From Candidatus Cloacimonadota bacterium (GTDB lineage Bacteria; Cloacimonadota; Cloacimonadia; Cloacimonadales; WRIO01): DNA of 57,934 nucleotides. This document shows, piece by piece, positions 27,623-35,719 of the stretch (its first letter is position 1; each line of letters starts with the position of its first letter). The position numbers were made by a program, and so were the translations under genes. Under the pieces are notes generated by a model. It was given only the letters and a program-made list of their open reading frames with translations. It ran no database searches and was not told the DNA's origin. The stretch spans positions 1 through 57,934 of the forward strand of contig JAJBBH010000071.1 in assembly GCA_020532185.1 (NCBI GenBank), given 5' to 3'.

Positions 27623-27703
27623 CAGACCTTAATAGTAACCTTTCTAAGCGTAGAATCTTTCATCTACGAGCGACCATAAGGTAGAAGCACGGGCTTCTTT
27701 TTT
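27623..27703. ncRNA. Structured RNA region upstream of infC
   Basis: ACCTTA (27626-27631) pairs with TAAGGT (27677-27682), enclosing CGTAGA/TCTACG (27649-27654 with 27663-27668). An adjoining hairpin AGAAGC-ACGG-GCTTCT (27683-27698) is followed on the plus strand by T6. On the minus strand the same helices form the 5' part of the infC leader, ahead of the terminator. On the plus strand it would be a short terminated RNA. Which strand is made cannot be decided here, and it does not match an RNA class I know. Confidence 0.45.
27683..27703 (+). terminator. Plus-strand hairpin with T-run
   Basis: AGAAGC-ACGG-GCTTCT followed by TTTTTT. It looks like a rightward intrinsic terminator, although no rightward gene precedes it. 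Confidence 0.5.
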
Positions 27704-27862
27704 ACACTTCTAATACAAAATTATTAATCTATGAAAATCAGTCAAGTAAAATATTTGAAATTGACTATTTTTAAAAATAGTACAACTTTTTATCCATATT
27801 TGCCTGAACATAAATTTATTAATTGTATCTGCTAAATCACGTTACAAAACATAAATATAAGC

Positions 27863-28048
27863 TTATTCTAACTCAGATAGAAGTAATTCTTTATAATCCT
27901 TTTCCCAGTCTTGTTTCTCAATAAATACTTTCAAATCCTCTTTTCGTAGCCAAGACTTATAATTCTTATTTACTATTTTATCGACTAAATCAAATGCAGT
28001 ATCTACTGTTAAGTTCATATGCTCACAATTATATTCAAACTTTTTCAT
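27863..28048 (-). CDS. Small hypothetical protein
   Basis: A 61-residue, charged, soluble-looking protein, probably mostly helical, without signal or TM. The ribosome site is weak (AAGAAAAG some distance upstream). It lies divergent from flhF and upstream of the infC leader, where thrS is found in many genomes. It could be spurious; its amino-acid makeup looks protein-like. Confidence 0.4.
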   Translation of the reverse strand: MKKFEYNCEHMNLTVDTAFDLVDKIVNKNYKSWLRKEDLKVFIEKQDWEKDYKELLLSELE

Positions 28049-28085
28049 TTGCTTATTTAAGCTTTTCTTTTTGCAACGAATTCAT

Positions 28086-28109
28086 CTCATAAATACACAA
28101 CTTTATGAG
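28086..28109. promoter_or_regulatory. Inverted repeat in the divergent region before flhF
   Basis: CTCATAAA and TTTATGAG are perfect 8-bp arms with an 8-bp spacer, lying between the leftward small gene and the flhF promoter. It is an operator candidate. Confidence 0.35.
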
Positions 28110-28231
28110 CATAAAGGTAGATATCTGCAAAAGTGCAAAGCTAAGCACATTTTATTATTTTTCAATTATCAATGCAAACACCTTGATATCTCGAGCTTTA
28201 TGCTACCATTTACACATATTCTTTTTTTTGA

Positions 28232-28260
28232 TTGACAATATTGTCGAGAAATTTTATATT
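28232..28260 (+). promoter_or_regulatory. Promoter of the flhF operon
   Basis: TTGACA (28232-28237), a 17-base spacer and TATATT (28255-28260). The start of transcription would fall just before the AAGGAG at 28268. Confidence 0.65.
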
Positions 28261-28281
28261 ATACCATAAGGAGTTTATATT

Positions 28282-28311
28282 GTGGATAAAAAAGGATATA
28301 TCTTTTTATGA
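28282..28311 (+). CDS. Nine-residue mini-ORF overlapping the flhF start
   Basis: GTG at 28282 opens nine codons (first residue read as Met, MDKKGYIFL). Its TGA overlaps the flhF ATG as ATGA. AAGGAG (28268-28273) is eight bases upstream, an ideal spacing, whereas flhF itself has only AAAAGG at 13 bases. This suggests that ribosomes load here and reinitiate on flhF. Confidence 0.4.
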   Translation: MDKKGYIFL

Positions 28312-29444
28312 AAATTAAAAAATTCTTAGCACCTTCAATGCAAGAAGCATTGAAGATGATTAAAAAAGAGTTCGGTGATGATGCAATTATACTAAGTAAT
28401 AAAAGCGTTCAATTAAAAGATCACCCCGAATGGAAAAACGCCATAGAAGTAACCGCTGCGATAGACAAAAAAGATGAGATACCATCTGAAAGCTTCGGCG
28501 ATAAAATAAAAAAAGCAAGCTCAGAAAAAACCGAGCCAAGCAGTCTCTCAAATGCACAATTCAGTACATTACAAAAAGATATTAGTTTTATTAATGATAG
28601 GGTGGAATTGATTTTGAATCATATTAAATATGAAAATCTTCCGCATTTACCCAAAAGCTTACAAGAATATAATAAACTACTTATTCAAAATGGGATCAAT
28701 GCATCAATTGCCAATACAATAATTGAAGAAGTATTTACCAGCTTGAGAGGTGAAGAACTTATGGAGGATGATTTAGTTGAACAAAAAATCCTCAATAAGA
28801 TCAGAAATATGATCCAAATAACTGGTCCCGTAAAGTATAATCAAGGTGTACCAACGGTCGTCTTAGTAATGGGTTCAACAGGCGTAGGCAAAACAACAAG
28901 CGTGGCAAAGCTTGCAGCTTTATATAAGTTTACTTACAGGAAAAAAGTTGCTCTTATCTCTGTTGATAGCTTTAGAATCGCTGCAATGGAGCAATTGAAA
29001 GCGTTTTCAGACATTGCAAAGATACATTTTGAAGCTGCATATAATAATAATGACTTGATAGACATAATAAATAAATTAAAATCTTATGATGTTATCTTAA
29101 TTGACTCAGCGGGCATTAATATAAAAAATATAAAGCAATTAATTGCATTAAAAGAGACTATCAGAGTGTCCCGTGCGGACGAAATACACCTTATTATTAA
29201 TATGACTACACGCTACTTAGAAATGAAAGAGACTCTAAAAAGTTTTGCTATGATTCCATATCATGGTATAGTATTAACAAAGCTTGATGAAAGCTCTTAT
29301 TTTGGAGATATTGTTAATCTATCAGTAGAAATGGACAAACCATTCTCCTATATTAGCTTTGGGCAAAACATACCCGAAGATATCAGCCTTGCCAATCGAA
29401 ATGAACTGGCCCAAATTATTTTAAGAGGAAAATATGAAAAATAA
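28308..29444 (+). CDS. flhF: FlhF-type SRP-family GTPase
   Basis: A 378-residue FlhF. Residues 1-60 match the FlhF N-terminal B domain (KIKKFLAPSMQEALKMIKKEFGDDAIILSNKSV). The NG GTPase domain has GSTGVGKTTSVAKLAAL (about 187-203), VDSFRIAAMEQLKAFS, a DSAG box (normally DTAG) and a TKLDES box. FlhF marks the pole and sets flagellar or pilus placement. It overlaps flhG by 11 bp. No flagellar structural gene is in the window, so a non-flagellar role is possible. Confidence 0.88.
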   Translation: MKIKKFLAPSMQEALKMIKKEFGDDAIILSNKSVQLKDHPEWKNAIEVTAAIDKKDEIPSESFGDKIKKASSEKTEPSSLSNAQFSTLQKDISFINDRVELILNHIKYENLPHLPKSLQEYNKLLIQNGINASIANTIIEEVFTSLRGEELMEDDLVEQKILNKIRNMIQITGPVKYNQGVPTVVLVMGSTGVGKTTSVAKLAALYKFTYRKKVALISVDSFRIAAMEQLKAFSDIAKIHFEAAYNNNDLIDIINKLKSYDVILIDSAGINIKNIKQLIALKETIRVSRADEIHLIINMTTRYLEMKETLKSFAMIPYHGIVLTKLDESSYFGDIVNLSVEMDKPFSYISFGQNIPEDISLANRNELAQIILRGKYEK

Positions 29445-30252
29445 TACACAAAGTCAACAATTAAAACAATATATAGACGGTGATAAACCATTGAAAAAAA
29501 ATAAGTTTGCAAAGCTTATTGCAATAACTTCTGGAAAGGGCGGGGTAGGAAAAACAAATTTTATTCTAAACTTAGCAATTGCTATGTCGATAAGAGGTAA
29601 GAAGGTTCTTTTGATCGATGCTGATATGAACCTTTCAAATATAGATGTGCTGTTAGGAATTTATCCTCAATATACCCTATCAAACCTCATGGACGACTTG
29701 ATTACGGTAGAACAGTTAGTTGTAGAAGGACCGCGCGGAATAAGCATTATGCCCGCATCATCAGGAGATTTAATGGTAATGAAAAATATTAAAGAATATC
29801 AGCAAGCACTGATTAATGCATACACAGAGCTACGCAAGGATTATGATTATATCCTTATTGATACTGGAGCTGGTATCAGCGACCTAAGCATAGACTTTGT
29901 GCTAAGTGCTGATAAAATACTCGTAATTACAACCCCTGAACCTACCGCTATTACTGACGCATATGCAATGATAAAAGTACTTTACTATAGAGCAAAATCT
30001 CCTGATATAAATTTAGTAATAAATTTGGCACAAACCGAAGAAGAGGGTAAAACTATTTATAATAAAATAAATCTTATTGTACAGCATTTTCTCAACAAAA
30101 CAGTTGCCCATGCAGGAACGATTCCCCTCGATAAAAGCATACCAGAAGCTGTGAAAGAACAAGTCCCTTTTATAATCAAAAGACCGCGTTCTGTCGCTTC
30201 AGCAAGCATACATAATATTGCTGTTTCTATTTTAAAAGAGGATAAAGAATGA
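29434..30252 (+). CDS. flhG: FlhG/MinD-like ATPase
   Basis: A 272-residue deviant-Walker ParA/MinD ATPase with ITSGKGGVGKTNF (about 32-44), LLIDADMNLSNID and YILIDTGAGIS. FlhG counters FlhF and limits the number of polar organelles. The fixed pairing with flhF supports FlhG rather than MinD. It overlaps flhF and the next gene (ATGA). Confidence 0.88.
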   Translation: MKNNTQSQQLKQYIDGDKPLKKNKFAKLIAITSGKGGVGKTNFILNLAIAMSIRGKKVLLIDADMNLSNIDVLLGIYPQYTLSNLMDDLITVEQLVVEGPRGISIMPASSGDLMVMKNIKEYQQALINAYTELRKDYDYILIDTGAGISDLSIDFVLSADKILVITTPEPTAITDAYAMIKVLYYRAKSPDINLVINLAQTEEEGKTIYNKINLIVQHFLNKTVAHAGTIPLDKSIPEAVKEQVPFIIKRPRSVASASIHNIAVSILKEDKE

Positions 30253-30545
30253 TAAAAAGAAATCAGTATGCAAATGCTTGGGCAAACATTGTGGCAATCA
30301 TAATGTTTTTCCTCACATTTTTTACTGCATATTTCTTTGCACAATTCCCTTTAACAACATCATTTATCAAAGCAACTGTCACCTTGCTCGTTAGCATGAT
30401 CGTCGCAAAAATCATTGTCTTTGTTTGGAATAATTCTATGCCTTCCGATGATTGGAGATTACTGGTAAAAGGAGCACCCGACCTGCCAAAACGCGCTGAT
30501 CTTTTAATCAGCGAAACAGATAATGGCGAGTTAGAAAACAACTAA
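30249..30545 (+). CDS. Small two-TM protein of the flhFG operon
   Basis: 98 residues with two hydrophobic helices (about 12-32 and 37-57) and a soluble tail. It overlaps flhG by four bases (ATGA), so it is cotranslated with it. No family is recognised. Position suggests a membrane partner of FlhF/FlhG. Confidence 0.65.
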   Translation: MIKRNQYANAWANIVAIIMFFLTFFTAYFFAQFPLTTSFIKATVTLLVSMIVAKIIVFVWNNSMPSDDWRLLVKGAPDLPKRADLLISETDNGELENN

Positions 30546-31051
30546 TAATTATATTCTCTTATGAATATTCAATTAATATATTATTATTACTTCACTTGAT
30601 ATGCGAAGTCCACTTTATTTCTTTATATTCATAAAAAATGTGTTTAGAAGTCCAAAAGGATCCCGTTACCATCCCGTTACACTCCTACTACACTCCTACT
30701 ACTTCTCCAAGATAGCAGGAGGGATCTATGGGGTATCTAAAGGGGCTTTTGTGCTTTAGCTAAAAGTTGTAATTTAAGCAAGAAAATGATAAAAACGAGT
30801 TTTTTGCAGTTTTTTTTGAGCTTTAATATATGCCTTTTGGTAATTTTTTTGGAGTAAGATAAGTTTTTAGCAAGAATTTTCTGGCTCGAAATGATTTTTT
30901 TTGTAAGAGAAATCTGGATTAAAATTAGTTTACAAAAATAAATTATTAAGAGCTTTTGCAATAGCCATTAATAATATGCTTGATATTTAGCGGAAGATAG
31001 TTTGCAAAAGAAGAATAGGTATTTTGCTTTAAAACTATAAATATAAAAAAA
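30546..31051. other. Intergenic region with second repeat copy
   Basis: No convincing gene. It contains repeat copy 2 (30661-30722) and the T-run of the terminator for the leftward small lipoprotein gene. I see no clear terminator for the flhFG operon other than the repeat hairpin. The 74-codon leftward frame at 30737-30961 is very K/L/I-rich and lacks a ribosome site. Confidence 0.55.
30661..30722 (+). repeat. 62-bp dispersed hairpin repeat, copy 2
   Basis: It differs from 8056-8117 at two positions in 62, with the same doubled motifs and terminal hairpin. It sits 116 bp after the flhFG operon. Confidence 0.8.
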
Positions 31052-31078
31052 GAGCTGCTACGAATAAAGTAGCAGCTC
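31045..31078 (-). terminator. Intrinsic terminator of the small lipoprotein gene
   Basis: GAGCTGCTAC and GTAGCAGCTC pair over 10 bp around a 7-nt loop (31052-31078). Read leftward this runs into T7. It lies 17 bp past the stop. Confidence 0.88.
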
Positions 31079-31094
31079 GAAAGAAATTGTTTGT

Positions 31095-31259
31095 TATTCT
31101 ACATTTTCTTCTACTTCTTCAACCTCTTGAACTGGTTCTTCTACAACATTTTCGACATTAGCTTCTTCAACTACAGCTTTTTCTTGTTTTGCACAAGCAA
31201 AAATTAAAAAAGATGCGAAAACGATAGCTAAAATCATGACTTTCTTAATAAGTTTCATT
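31095..31259 (-). CDS. 54-residue acidic lipoprotein
   Basis: ATG at 31259 opens a 54-codon frame ending in TAA at 31095. It has a lysine-rich N terminus (MKLIKKV), a hydrophobic core and a lipobox IFAC with the cysteine at residue 22. The mature tail of about 33 residues is mostly Glu, Val, Asn and Gln. It would be a tiny lipid-anchored acidic peptide in the envelope. AGGAAGG precedes the ATG, a strong terminator follows, and a conserved palindromic promoter element lies about 92 bp upstream. The function is unknown. Confidence 0.75.
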
Positions 31260-31350
31260 TTTTTTCCTTCCTCTATAACTATCCACTGTTATAGCAAACT
31301 TTTTATCTCACACTATAATAAACTAACATTGCCATTATTTAATAACAATA

Positions 31351-31372
31351 AAACTTGGCAAGTAATATTTTC
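31351..31372. promoter_or_regulatory. Palindromic promoter element, copy 1
   Basis: The core ACTTGNCAAGT is flanked by AT-rich sequence. The 22 bases match 42318-42339 with one difference at the palindrome centre. On the minus strand it supplies TTGCCA as a -35 candidate for the 54-residue lipoprotein gene. Confidence 0.5.
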
Positions 31373-31412
31373 TAAAAAATATAAATATTATATTTTTTAA
31401 AATAATATTACT
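31361..31412. repeat. 52-bp AT-rich imperfect palindrome
   Basis: AAAAAATATAA (31374-31384) and TTATATTTTTT (31388-31398) are perfect arms around ATA. Outer arms AGTAATATT (31361-31369) and AATATTACT (31404-31412) also pair. It could extrude a cruciform or bind a dimeric regulator. Confidence 0.55.
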
Positions 31413-31706
31413 AATTTTTATTAGGCAAGATATGCTCCTGATCTTGTTTTCATGCAAAAGTTATCAATCACAAATCAATCTGGTATTTGTTTAGAAAGAC
31501 AATTTAAAGCATGGTCAAAAGCTTTAAAGAAGAAGTTTTTTTCAAAAATATATTGGAGCAAATGCAAATCAAATACATATTTTTTAAAAACACTAAAATT
31601 TACTTTGTTTTATACTGTCTTTAAATCATTTAGATATCTAACAAAAAGTTAGTTGACAATTTTTTAATTATTATTTTTTATGCAAAGTAAGAAAGGGAGT
31701 ATTTAA

Positions 31707-33626
31707 ATGAAGGATAAAAAAAGCTTAATTGAGATAATTGAAAAGCAAAGAAATTTGGCAAGAGCGGCAATAGTAGCTATGACAACTCTTGCTAAGTCAG
31801 GTCACCCTGGCGGATCTATGTCTTGTATAGATATAATTTTATCTCTATACAACACTATGAATATTGACCCAAAAGATTATTGGAAAGAGGGTCGTGATCA
31901 ATTAGTTGTAAGTAACGGACACATATCACCCGCTATTTATACAAGTGCTGCACTTACAGGTTTTGTAGAGCTTGAAGATGTTATAAGCCAATTTCGTCTC
32001 ATTCGTAGCATATTTGAAGGGCATGTTGAACCATACGTGCCAACAGTTGAGTGGGCGAGTGGTAATTTAGGTCAAGGATTATCAGCTGCTTGCGGATTTG
32101 CATTAGCATCACGAGTCAAAAATATAGACAATCAAATTTATGTAATCATGGGCGATGGTGAGCAACAAAAAGGTCAAATCTCAGAAGCACGTCGTTTCGC
32201 TAAGAAGTATAATTTAAACAATATAACCTGCTTTATTGACTACAACCAGCTTCAAATCGGAGGAGATATCAATGATGTAATGCCACAAGATATTATTGCA
32301 AATTATAAGAGCGACAAATGGGAAGTACTTGAAATTGATGGGCACAATATTTCAGAGATTTTAGATGCTATAGAAAAAGCGAAAACGATTGACTCTCCTG
32401 TGATGATTTTGGCTCACACAGTTATGGGCAAGGGTGTTTCTTTTATGGAAAACAAAGAAAAATATCATGGTTCAACTCTGCACAAAGAAGACTGTATCAA
32501 AGCAATAAAAGAGCTTGGTGTTGATCTTGATTTGGATAAATATGAGCAAATAAGAAATGAGCTTTATGAAACAACTGAACGAGTTAAATATAGCAGAGAT
32601 TTTTCAGAAGATATGTCTTTAAATGAAAGCCCTGTAAGAGTTTATACAGAAAAGACAGACAATCGTTCAGCTTGGGGCAATGCTCTGACAGATTTTGCTA
32701 ATGCTAATTTGGATAGCAAGACAAAAATAGCAGTCTTTGACTGTGATCTAATGGGCAGTGTAAAGACAGATGGTTTCCAAAAAGTTATGCCAGACAACTT
32801 TTTTCAAGCAGGTATAATGGAGCATCACACAGCCGTTTGTGCTGCAGCAATGTCCAAAATGGGCATTCAAACCTTCTTTGCAGATTTCGGTGTATTTGGC
32901 GTTGATGAGACTTATAATCAGCACAGGCTAAGTGATATAAATAAGACTAATCTCAAAATAATCAACACACACGTTGGGCTCGATGTTGGCGAAGACGGAA
33001 AAACACACCAATGCCTCGACTATGTGGGGCTTATGCGTAACCTTTACGGTTTTCTAAATATAGTTCCTGCAGACCCCAATCAAACTGATCGTGCAGTGCG
33101 TTTTGCATCTTTATACAAAGGCAATCTCGTAATGTCTATGGGTCGTTCAAAACTTGATATTATTAAAAAAGAAAATGGTGAGATTTACTTTGATGAAAAC
33201 TATACATTCAAATATGGCAAAGCTGATAAATTGAGAAGCGGTTCTGACGGTGCAATGGTCGTAATGGGGACTCTTGCTAACAATGCAGTCAAAATAGTTG
33301 ACAGATTAGCAGCAGAAGGAATTAAGATTGAGCTTTGGAACGTTTCATGCCCTACAAAGGCAGATGAACAAATGCTTGAATCTATTGTAGAAAAGCCTTT
33401 TGTAGTCAGTTATGAAGATCATAATATCAATACAGGACTTGGAGCTATTCTTGCAGACCATCTCATGAGTAGCGGTTTATGTACTCAGCTCTATAAGTTT
33501 GGTGTTCAAGGATATGCGTTTTCGGGTGCAGCTTCCGATGTCTATGAATACGCTGATTTAGGCGAAGAAAACGTTTACAAATCAGTAAAAAGAATATATG
33601 AACACCATAAGGAGTTTGTTAATTAA
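31707..33626 (+). CDS. tkt: Transketolase
   Basis: A full-length 639-residue thiamine-diphosphate enzyme. The N-terminal domain has SGHPGGSMS (about 31-39) and the ThDP/Mg motif GDGEQQKGQ followed by FIDYNQLQIGG (about 148-180). The pyrimidine-binding domain (about 318-480; AGIMEHHTAVCAAAM) and the C-terminal domain follow. It transfers two-carbon ketol units in the non-oxidative pentose phosphate pathway. GAAAGGGAG precedes the ATG. It stands alone upstream of an unrelated lipoprotein. Confidence 0.93.
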   Translation: MKDKKSLIEIIEKQRNLARAAIVAMTTLAKSGHPGGSMSCIDIILSLYNTMNIDPKDYWKEGRDQLVVSNGHISPAIYTSAALTGFVELEDVISQFRLIRSIFEGHVEPYVPTVEWASGNLGQGLSAACGFALASRVKNIDNQIYVIMGDGEQQKGQISEARRFAKKYNLNNITCFIDYNQLQIGGDINDVMPQDIIANYKSDKWEVLEIDGHNISEILDAIEKAKTIDSPVMILAHTVMGKGVSFMENKEKYHGSTLHKEDCIKAIKELGVDLDLDKYEQIRNELYETTERVKYSRDFSEDMSLNESPVRVYTEKTDNRSAWGNALTDFANANLDSKTKIAVFDCDLMGSVKTDGFQKVMPDNFFQAGIMEHHTAVCAAAMSKMGIQTFFADFGVFGVDETYNQHRLSDINKTNLKIINTHVGLDVGEDGKTHQCLDYVGLMRNLYGFLNIVPADPNQTDRAVRFASLYKGNLVMSMGRSKLDIIKKENGEIYFDENYTFKYGKADKLRSGSDGAMVVMGTLANNAVKIVDRLAAEGIKIELWNVSCPTKADEQMLESIVEKPFVVSYEDHNINTGLGAILADHLMSSGLCTQLYKFGVQGYAFSGAASDVYEYADLGEENVYKSVKRIYEHHKEFVN

Positions 33627-33701
33627 ATAGGTGGAGAGTATTTTCTCGACCTTTGGAATGATATTTGCTATTTAATAAAGAAAACACAACACGGAGGAGT
33701 A

Positions 33702-34736
33702 ATGAAAAAAGTCCTATATTTGCTAATAGCTATTAGTTTATTATTAATAGGCTGTGCCAAAGCAAATGACCCACTTGTTGATACACACAAGATGAAAGTT
33801 ATTCAAACTTATACTACTATAGGCAATCCAATTGATATTGATTCACATGGTAATATGCTATTTATCGCAGATGACTTTGGCGGTTACCATATTTATAACT
33901 CAAATTCTGGCGAGTTGATCAAATCAGCTAATTACTATATGTATGCAGGTATACAATCACCCTTACAAGTGAAAATTATTAGATATGATCATCTTTCAAA
34001 ATGTATGATTCTCTTAAATAGGTTAAACAGCTCAAATTGGAATATGGAGTTCTTCTCTTTAAATGACCCTGCTAATCCTACTTTATTAGATTATTCATCT
34101 GGGGATACAGTTGATTTAAAAAGTATTGTCTTAGAAGCTTCTGCCGATACATCTAAATATGACTTTGCAATTTATAGAACAAGCAAATCAAGCAGCAAAC
34201 TCAAATACTCTGAAGTTAAATTGGGTTCATATCCGATTCAACATGATATCAGAGATGTTGAAACAAGCTATCCTCCCGAGCAACTTGGTATATCTGAAGA
34301 ATACGTTTTTGTATGTTATGGACAGCTTGGTGTTACTATATTTAACAAAAACACCTTTGATAAAGTAGCAAGTTTTGACACTCCTGGCTATGCAACAGCC
34401 GTCAAATACCATGATGGTTATATATATGTAGCAGACAGGCAAGCAGGCTTCCATGTTTACAAATTAGACACAAATATGAATGTTGAACATATTTACACGT
34501 ATAATACAACAAGTGGATATGCCGAAAATATTGAAATAAAAGATAATTATGCAGCTCTATCATGGAATTCTCAAGGCGTATTTCTCTTTGATATTTCCAA
34601 TCCCTTAGATATCAAGCTTGCTGACAGACTGCCAAGCACTGTTGTCGGTTATGTGAATAATATCCATTTCTCCGAACATGAACGTAGTCTCTTTGTTGCA
34701 AGTCGAGATAAGGGTGTTTTAAAAATTGAATATTAA
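33702..34736 (+). CDS. LVIVD-repeat beta-propeller lipoprotein
   Basis: A 344-residue lipoprotein (lipobox LIGC, cysteine near residue 18). The mature part has LVIVD-type propeller blades: GVTIFNKNTFDKVASFDTPGYATAV, YIYVADRQAGFHVYKL, GVFLFDISNPLDIKLADRL. Its C-terminal part is clearly paralogous to the second half of the 53243-55087 lipoprotein. It is probably a surface or periplasmic binding protein. GGAGGAG lies upstream. Confidence 0.75.
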   Translation: MKKVLYLLIAISLLLIGCAKANDPLVDTHKMKVIQTYTTIGNPIDIDSHGNMLFIADDFGGYHIYNSNSGELIKSANYYMYAGIQSPLQVKIIRYDHLSKCMILLNRLNSSNWNMEFFSLNDPANPTLLDYSSGDTVDLKSIVLEASADTSKYDFAIYRTSKSSSKLKYSEVKLGSYPIQHDIRDVETSYPPEQLGISEEYVFVCYGQLGVTIFNKNTFDKVASFDTPGYATAVKYHDGYIYVADRQAGFHVYKLDTNMNVEHIYTYNTTSGYAENIEIKDNYAALSWNSQGVFLFDISNPLDIKLADRLPSTVVGYVNNIHFSEHERSLFVASRDKGVLKIEY

Positions 34737-34791
34737 TTTTCAGCAATATAGTTGATGTAAGTCGTGAGTTGTATAAATGCCGGAGAAACTC

Positions 34792-35475
34792 ATGACTTAC
34801 CTTTCTTTAGATACGAGCTCTAATGCGGGCAGTATTGCCTTAGAAAAAGGCGGCAAGATACTTTATATCAACTATTTTGATAGTTTGATAACGCACTCAG
34901 AGACTTTGATGCCCTCTATCAATGAGGCATTTAAATTAGCAAAAATCAAGGCACAAGACATTGATGCAATATTGCTTGCAAATGGACCTGGCTCATTTAC
35001 GGGTTTACGCATTGGTCTTGCAACAGCTAAAGGGATTGCTTATCCACACAAAATACCTATTTTGCCATTTTATACACTTGAGGCTAATGCGATCAATTAT
35101 ATGAATAAAGGCAAGCCTATCCTTTCGATTATTGATGCTAAAATGGACGAGATATACTTGTCTTTGTATGATGAGCATCTAAATGAAATTAGCTCACCAT
35201 GTTGTTTTTCCTACCCAGAATTGCAGTTTTTTTTAGAAGAGAAAAAATTAGACAATTTCTTTCTTTGTGGTGATAAACCAGATAGTCTTATAAAAATATT
35301 CAAACAAAACAAGATCAACTATTTTGAACAAACAGGGATATTATCGCTAAAAATATGCACATCTTTATTTTCTTTAATGAGCTTACGTAAGATATGCCCC
35401 GAATGGAATAATGAAGCCTATGCTGCACTTGAGCCATTTTATGTAAGAAAGAGCATAGCTCAGATAAGAAAATAA
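34792..35475 (+). CDS. tsaB: TsaB, tRNA t6A biosynthesis
   Basis: About 227 residues, TsaB-like: MTYLSLDTSSNAGSIAL, then LLANGPGSFTGLRIGLATAKGIAYPHKIPI, the family signature. TsaB with TsaD and TsaE makes threonylcarbamoyladenosine at tRNA position 37. I start at ATG 34792, because GGAG lies seven bases before it, rather than at ATG 34777. TsaD and TsaE are not in the window. Confidence 0.9.
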   Translation: MTYLSLDTSSNAGSIALEKGGKILYINYFDSLITHSETLMPSINEAFKLAKIKAQDIDAILLANGPGSFTGLRIGLATAKGIAYPHKIPILPFYTLEANAINYMNKGKPILSIIDAKMDEIYLSLYDEHLNEISSPCCFSYPELQFFLEEKKLDNFFLCGDKPDSLIKIFKQNKINYFEQTGILSLKICTSLFSLMSLRKICPEWNNEAYAALEPFYVRKSIAQIRK

Positions 35476-35663
35476 GACTTTGTTTTTTTCTTTTAAAAAG
35501 AGGGAAACTTTATATTTTATACATCATCTACTATTATTAAGATCGATTTATAAAATAAGATAATTTTTGCAAGTCATTTACTTAGCTTTTTAGCAAATAT
35601 TTTTTGGTCGATATAAAACTAATTTGTTTTATTAAAGAATCTTTTTTTATTAAATCTTTTTTC

Positions 35664-35690
35664 TTGACTTTTAAACAGATATTTTATAAT
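35664..35690 (+). promoter_or_regulatory. Promoter of the ferritin-like/fhs operon
   Basis: TTGACT (35664-35669) and a perfect TATAAT (35685-35690) with a short 15-base spacer, 30 bp before the ferritin-like start. Confidence 0.5.
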
Positions 35691-35719
35691 ATACATTAAA
35701 ATCTAATATGGGAGGGTCT

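Larger units (their letters stand above)
31260..31706. other. Promoter region between lipoprotein and transketolase
   Basis: No convincing gene. It holds the palindromic element at 31351-31372, a 52-bp AT-rich imperfect palindrome (31361-31412) and a TTGACA at 31653-31658, a likely -35 for transketolase, though the -10 is poor. The 66-codon frame at 31452 lacks a ribosome site. Confidence 0.5.

Noticed and set aside
27623-27703. tRNA-like or SRP-RNA-like interpretation of the infC upstream region
   Set aside because: No T-loop GTTCRA, no anticodon arm in register and no conserved SRP tetraloop motif.
30737-30961. 74-codon leftward frame
   Set aside because: It is dominated by K, L and I as expected from AT-rich DNA, has no ribosome site, and lies between a repeat and a terminator.
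31452-31652. 66-codon rightward frame before transketolase
   Set aside because: No ribosome site, K/F/S-rich composition typical of random AT-rich frames, and it covers the transketolase upstream region.
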